Positions 60,526 to 64,000 of a DNA stretch of 64,000 nt are shown here, piece by piece. Position 1 is the first letter of the stretch. Every line of letters starts with the position of its first letter. This stretch comes from Pseudomonas sp. UBA6562 (lineage in GTDB: Bacteria > Pseudomonadota > Gammaproteobacteria > Pseudomonadales > Pseudomonadaceae), in contig NZ_DJJS01000009.1 of assembly GCF_002434265.1 (NCBI RefSeq), positions 85,757 through 149,756 on the forward strand, read 5' to 3'. Both the position numbers and the translations under genes were made by a program. The notes beneath the pieces are model-generated. The model searched no databases. It had not been told where the DNA came from and saw only the letters and a list, made by a program, of their open reading frames with translations.

Positions 60526-61316
60526 GCCGCGCCCGCAGGCGGGGCGGCTTGGCCGTCAGCTGGTTTGGGCTCCGCTTCTGCTGCGACCGGCTTGACGGCA
60601 GGCTTGCGCGGTGCCGGCTTACGTGGCGCCGGCTTTGCGGCAGCTTGGCCCGCAGTCCCTACGGATGGGCCGCCGGCTTCGCTCACCGTCTCGAGCGCAG
60701 GACGCGGTACGCGCTTCACCGCAGGCTTGCGCGGTGCCGGTTGACCTGCGGCTGGCACCGCGGCGGCGCTGGAGGCCGGCGTGCTGGCGGTCGTTCTGCC
60801 GGCTGCCGGCTTGCCAGGGGCCGGCTTGCGCGGCACCGGCTTGGCAGGCGTGGGTTTGCCCGGTGCCGGCGCGGCTTTGTTCGGAGCGTCGGCAGGGCCG
60901 GCTTTGGCATCGGTAGTGCGTTGTTCCAAAGCCTTGGCCGCCGCTTCGCGGACTTTGCCGACCCCTTGGGCCAACTTCAGGCTTTCTTGCGCATCGCGCT
61001 TGAGTTGCTGGATATACGTACGGGTTTCCGATTGGCGCTGCTTGAGCGAGTCGAGCAGTTCTTCCAGTTCGCCAGCGACTTTCTGCGCCTTGCCTTGTGC
61101 CTTGGCTTTGCCCGCCTTCGCCGAATCCTGCAACTTCGCGCGCGCGTCGTGGAGTTTGTCCTGGGCCTTGACCCGTTGCTTCTCCAGTTTGCTCAGCAGT
61201 TTCTCGGCATCGGCCAGGGCTTGCGCACAGGCCTCTTCCAAGTGTTCCAACAAACTGTCCGACAGTTGTTGAAGCAGGTGCAACGGCGTACTGACGGGTT
61301 TTTTCTTTGCCGACAT
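60507..61316 (-). CDS. algP: Histone H1-like alginate regulator AlgP (AlgR3)
   Basis: A 269-residue nucleoid-associated protein. The ATG at 61316 (MSAKKKPVSTPLHLLQQL) matches AlgP; an ATG three codons earlier exists. Residues 1-125 are a conserved helical region. The rest is a low-complexity Lys/Pro/Ala tail with variants of APRKPA and PAPGKP. In P. aeruginosa the tail is a long, nearly perfect KPAA repeat; here it is shorter and degenerate. The tail probably binds DNA non-specifically. AlgP affects algD transcription in mucoid P. aeruginosa. Confidence 0.92.
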   Translation of the reverse strand: MSAKKKPVSTPLHLLQQLSDSLLEHLEEACAQALADAEKLLSKLEKQRVKAQDKLHDARAKLQDSAKAGKAKAQGKAQKVAGELEELLDSLKQRQSETRTYIQQLKRDAQESLKLAQGVGKVREAAAKALEQRTTDAKAGPADAPNKAAPAPGKPTPAKPVPRKPAPGKPAAGRTTASTPASSAAAVPAAGQPAPRKPAVKRVPRPALETVSEAGGPSVGTAGQAAAKPAPRKPAPRKPAVKPVAAEAEPKPADGQAAPPAGAAQSSDA

Positions 61317-61453
61317 GATGGACATCCTGGCTGACGAAAGTGCGACTCATACTAAGCCTCTGCTGCCTGGCCTGCTAGAGCCCTGCATCAATGGGCTTGC
61401 ACTCAATAGGGAGTAACGCTGGCATACTTGCCGCTCGATTCGAGGAGCTTGCC

Positions 61454-62119
61454 GTGTCCCGTCATCTGATGTTCGCTCTGTGCCTGTGCCTACCGCTGGC
61501 AGCGTTCGCCGCCGATACCCAGCAAACCGATCGGCACGACCTGGCCTACAGCCTGGGCGCCAGCCTGGGCGAGCGGTTGCGCCAGGAAGTGCCCGATCTG
61601 CAGATCGAGGCGCTGCTCGAAGGGCTTGGTGACACATACCGTGGACAGCCGCCCAAACTCGACCAAGCGCGCATGCAAGTGCTGCTCGAACGGCACGAAG
61701 CACAGACCGCCGCGTTGGCCGAACAGGCGCAGATCGACCAGGCCCAGGCGAGCGAGCAACGCTTCATGGCCGAGCAGCGTGCCCGCCCCGGCGCGCAGGC
61801 GCTGGCCAAAGGAGTGCTGTATGAAGTGCTGGCGCCCGGTACGGGCGCGCAGCCGCAGCCCAACGGGCGGGTTCAGGTGCGCTATGCGGGAATGCTGCCG
61901 GACGGCAGTGTGTTCGATCGGAGCAAAGCGGCGCAGTGGTTCAACCTGAGCTCGGTGATCGAGGGGTGGCAGCTGGCGCTTCCGGCCATGAAGGTGGGCG
62001 CCAAGTGGCGCTTGGTCGTGCCTTCGGCCCTAGCCTACGGTGCCGAAGGCGCGGGAGACCTCATCGCGCCCTACACACCGCTGGTGTTCGAAATCGAATT
62101 GCTGGATGTCGCGGCCTAA
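61454..62119 (+). CDS. FKBP-type peptidyl-prolyl isomerase, exported
   Basis: A 221-residue protein. The GTG at 61454 has GAGGAG 9 nt upstream and gives a signal peptide (MSRHLMFALCLCLPLAAFA). A helical FKBP-N/dimerisation domain (about 25-115) precedes the C-terminal FKBP domain with VQVRYAGMLPDGSVFDRSK and VIEGWQLALPAMKVGAKWRL. It speeds proline isomerisation during periplasmic folding. Its place between algP and algQ matches P. aeruginosa. Confidence 0.92.
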   Translation: MSRHLMFALCLCLPLAAFAADTQQTDRHDLAYSLGASLGERLRQEVPDLQIEALLEGLGDTYRGQPPKLDQARMQVLLERHEAQTAALAEQAQIDQAQASEQRFMAEQRARPGAQALAKGVLYEVLAPGTGAQPQPNGRVQVRYAGMLPDGSVFDRSKAAQWFNLSSVIEGWQLALPAMKVGAKWRLVVPSALAYGAEGAGDLIAPYTPLVFEIELLDVAA

Positions 62120-62121
62120 CG

Positions 62122-62592
62122 CTACACCTTCAACGCTTCTTCTTCCTTGTGCGCGTTGTGCAGCACTTCGATCAGGCAGTCTTCGAGCTCGAAGCGTTCG
62201 CGTAACAGGCTGCCCAGCTCACCCAGCTTTTTGGCGAAACGCTCGTTGTCCGTGCATTTGGCCTGCTCGCAGTGGTCGTTGAACGCCAGGGCGATCTGGG
62301 TGATTTCGTCGATGCGCGGGTTGATCTCGTCGGCCAGACGCAAAGCGCGGTCGTCACCGAATGCCTTGGCTTCGTTGATCAACTGTTCGCAGATACCGAA
62401 GTGCCAACCGGACACGTAGTCGACGAGGATTTCGCAGAAACCGGTGTTGTGCTGTTTGTCGGCGAAAGCCGGTTTGGCGTCGCGCAGCGCTCTGAAGGAT
62501 TTGACCAGCTCATGGCGTTCTTCCAACCAGCGATCGATCAGCTGGTGAACCCCGCCCCAGCGTTCCTGGGCATTCTGACAACTCTCTAACAT
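62122..62592 (-). CDS. algQ: Anti-sigma-70 factor AlgQ (Rsd family)
   Basis: A 156-residue all-helical protein that binds region 4 of RpoD and so shifts RNA polymerase toward alternative sigma factors; in P. aeruginosa it affects alginate and virulence traits. Family blocks are MLESCQNAQERWGGVHQLID at the start and GHFGICEQLINEA-like sequence (WHFGICEQLINEAKAFG) in the middle. The ATG at 62592 fits the family. It is convergent with the FKBP gene (2-nt gap). Confidence 0.94.
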   Translation of the reverse strand: MLESCQNAQERWGGVHQLIDRWLEERHELVKSFRALRDAKPAFADKQHNTGFCEILVDYVSGWHFGICEQLINEAKAFGDDRALRLADEINPRIDEITQIALAFNDHCEQAKCTDNERFAKKLGELGSLLRERFELEDCLIEVLHNAHKEEEALKV

Positions 62593-62818
62593 GGCGGTCT
62601 CGTCCCTTGTGGATGGATGCCCCCGCACCAGGCGCTGCCACCGTGCAGCACATGAATGACATCAGTAGAAGGGCATCGAGCACGTGTATTTTTCAGTGTG
62701 CGATGTGGGAGATTATTCCCGCGCGTCGCGGCCATCAAGGTACGCAGGGCACTAACTTCATACAAGCGTTTAATCCGCACGCAAGGCACCGCCGGTCGAC
62801 CGCTCTGGTCTGGACGGC

Positions 62819-63331
62819 TCAGGTGAACTGGTTGGTCAAACGGCGAAAGCGGTAGCTCAGCAGGTAGGACAGCGGTAGGCATGCCAAGCCGAGGAACGCC
62901 AGCAGGCTCCACTCCGGCAAGGTCAGGTCGAGAAAACTCCAACGGATCGGCGAGCAACTCGGCACACCCAGCAACAACTGCTGCAGCAGTTGCTTCAGGG
63001 GCAGGTCGAGCAGCGCCGTGAGCGGTACCGAGCAGGCCTGCGCCGTTTCATAGCTGCCTTGCAACCAGACCTGGCGCGCCGCCAACCAGCCCCCTAGTGC
63101 CGCACACCCCGACAATCCGAGCGCATAGCGCCGCGCGCCGCGCCAGCCCGGCGCATGGATCAGCGCGCAGACACCCAACAGCAGGTAGCCCACGAGCAGG
63201 AAACGCTGGCTGTAGCACAATGCGCATCGTTCGAGACCGGCTTGGGGAAGCAGGCTCAACGAGCCGACCAGAAGCATCAGCGAGCCTAGTACAGCGGGAA
63301 AGAACAAAGTACGCAGCCGAGACAGCGACAT
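62819..63331 (-). CDS. dsbB: Disulfide bond formation protein DsbB
   Basis: A 170-residue inner-membrane protein with four helices that re-oxidises DsbA and passes electrons to quinone. The first redox pair is Cys36/Cys39 (ERCALC), and the second is Cys100/Cys126 in the periplasmic loop (QACSVP and PSCSPI). The start at 63331 is the likely one; a GTC-separated ATG four codons earlier (63343) is possible and neither has a strong ribosome-binding site. P. aeruginosa has two DsbB paralogues; the copy at this locus is DsbH. Confidence 0.92.
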   Translation of the reverse strand: MSLSRLRTLFFPAVLGSLMLLVGSLSLLPQAGLERCALCYSQRFLLVGYLLLGVCALIHAPGWRGARRYALGLSGCAALGGWLAARQVWLQGSYETAQACSVPLTALLDLPLKQLLQQLLLGVPSCSPIRWSFLDLTLPEWSLLAFLGLACLPLSYLLSYRFRRLTNQFT

Positions 63332-63434
63332 GACAGGTGACATTCCCGGAGATGAAATAGTGGCTTGAGACGGTAAGGAAAGATGTCCTCTGTTTCAAGG
63401 CGCTACAGAGCAGACAAGTCGCTTAATCTCCGAG

Positions 63435-63455
63435 AAAGGAGGTAAGAAAATGTAG
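63435..63455 (+). promoter_or_regulatory. Perfect Shine-Dalgarno followed by a start-stop codon pair
   Basis: AAAGGAGGT (63435-63443), six bases, then ATG directly followed by TAG (63450-63455). As drawn this is a minimal ORF encoding only Met. It lies in the dsbB-hemY gap on the plus strand, with no plus-strand gene after it inside 500 bp. Functional status is unknown. Confidence 0.4.
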
Positions 63456-63500
63456 GAAGTGGCCTAGGACAATACGTAACTCATTGCGTTACGCCTAGGA

Positions 63501-63542
63501 AAAATAAACAAGCCCCGACTCCCCTGGCCTGGGGAGCCGGGA
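63501..63542 (-). terminator. Intrinsic terminator of the hemY-containing operon
   Basis: On the minus strand CCCGGCTCCCC, loop AGGCCA, GGGGAGTCGGGG then cTTGTTTATTTTT. It lies just after the hemY-like stop and before dsbB. Confidence 0.85.
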
Positions 63543-63549
63543 GGGTCGC

Positions 63550-64000
63550 TCAGGCGCGTACCGTTTCGGGCAGTGGCAACGCCAACAGGCGCTCGTCCAA
63601 CAGGTTCAGCCCTTCCTGGAACAACTGATTGCTGCGCTCGGTTTCGCCCAGGGCACCCAACAAGCGGGCGAGCTCGGCACAGGCTTCGGGGTTGCGCTCC
63701 AGGCGCAGGCTGCTTTCGAAGTAGTCGCGCGCTTTGCCCCACAAGCGGTTCTGCAAACTCAACCGGCCCAGCGTCAGCAGCAGACTGGGGTCTTGCGGAT
63801 GGTCTTTGAGCCAGCCTTCGGCCGTGTGCAACTGACGCACCGGATCTTCGCCGCGGACCAGCCCGTATGAGCGCGCCAGATGGCTTTCGTATTGACGCTT
63901 GATGGCGGCACGCAGTACCCGCTCCGACTCGTCCTGGGCACCGGCCTGACGCATCTGCTCGGCATAGGCCAGTACCAGTTGTGGCTCCTGGCGCTGCGCG
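63550..64000 (-). CDS. hemY: HemY-like TPR protein (C-terminal part, runs off the window)
   Basis: The 150 C-terminal residues of a larger protein whose 5' end lies beyond 64000; the frame is open to the edge (QLVLAYAEQMRQAGAQDESE). TPR helices are visible: PSLLLTLGRLSLQNRLWGKA, DYFESSLRLER and ACAELARLLGALGETERSNQ. The family is an inner-membrane protein of the hemC-hemD-hemX-hemY cluster found next to algR/algQ in pseudomonads. Despite the name it is not protoporphyrinogen oxidase. Role in tetrapyrrole synthesis is unproven. Confidence 0.88.
   Translation of the reverse strand, partial: AQRQEPQLVLAYAEQMRQAGAQDESERVLRAAIKRQYESHLARSYGLVRGEDPVRQLHTAEGWLKDHPQDPSLLLTLGRLSLQNRLWGKARDYFESSLRLERNPEACAELARLLGALGETERSNQLFQEGLNLLDERLLALPLPETVRA

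Noticed and set aside
1..64000. CRISPR array, insertion sequence or prophage
   Set aside because: No regularly spaced direct repeats, transposase, integrase or phage structural gene could be found on reading both strands.

Overview
The window looks like a chromosomal segment of a Pseudomonas, most likely of the P. putida group. It is GC-rich throughout. It carries the alginate-regulation block typical of the genus: an ABC-F ATPase, a TIGR02444 protein, algP, an FKBP isomerase, algQ, dsbB and a hemY-like gene in that order. It also has a spu polyamine cluster next to argA/argE and a TriABC-type efflux operon with two membrane-fusion proteins. Species-level placement is inference from gene order and remembered protein sequences; no search was run.

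Layout. 0.2-11.3 kb: choline dehydrogenase betA, a putative ADP-ribosyltransferase toxin on the minus strand, a K+/H+ antiporter, the mechanosensitive channel mscK, the AMPylase selO and thioredoxin trxC. 11.3-19.5 kb: a truncated HigA-like ORF, an orphan parA and folA (all minus), then a membrane protein/GTPase pair (DUF2868-DUF3482) and fdhD with an FdhF/YdeP-type molybdopterin oxidoreductase. 19.5-25.3 kb: a possible structured RNA between two terminators, a glycine-zipper protein, a thioesterase, and the sulfate uptake operon oscA-sbp-cysT-cysW-cysA. 25.4-33.9 kb: a toxin-antitoxin module with a collapsed toxin, the triABC-like operon, and a low-GC accessory pocket with two Rhs fragments, one frameshifted at a homopolymer. 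33.9-47 kb: the polyamine cluster spuB-spuC-spuD-spuE-spuF-spuG-spuH with a divergent second glutamine-synthetase homologue (spuI-like), then argA and argE. 47-57 kb: a CYTH triphosphatase, an Lrp-type regulator facing a small ACT-like protein, an orphan GspE-family ATPase, tRNA-Arg(CCG), a diguanylate cyclase, and an HscC Hsp70 with its J-protein. 56-64 kb: a CBS protein, a DUF2789 protein, a LysE exporter and the alg block, ending inside hemY.

How the genes work together. Sulfate and organosulfur supply run through oscA-sbp-cysTWA. Polyamine import (SpuDEFGH) feeds both transamination (SpuC) and gamma-glutamylation (SpuB, SpuI). ArgA and ArgE are the first and the deacetylation steps of arginine synthesis. 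FdhD is the sulfur donor for its neighbouring Mo enzyme. HscC and the J-protein form a chaperone pair. Stable stem-loops follow each solute-binding-protein gene in the ABC operons, probably tuning protein ratios.

The most unusual items are the DUF6543/ART toxin-like gene, the frameshifted Rhs gene, the decayed toxin beside its intact antitoxin, the multi-hairpin RNA candidate at 19.6 kb and a 32-bp perfect palindrome between spuC and spuD. No insertion sequence, prophage or CRISPR array was seen.
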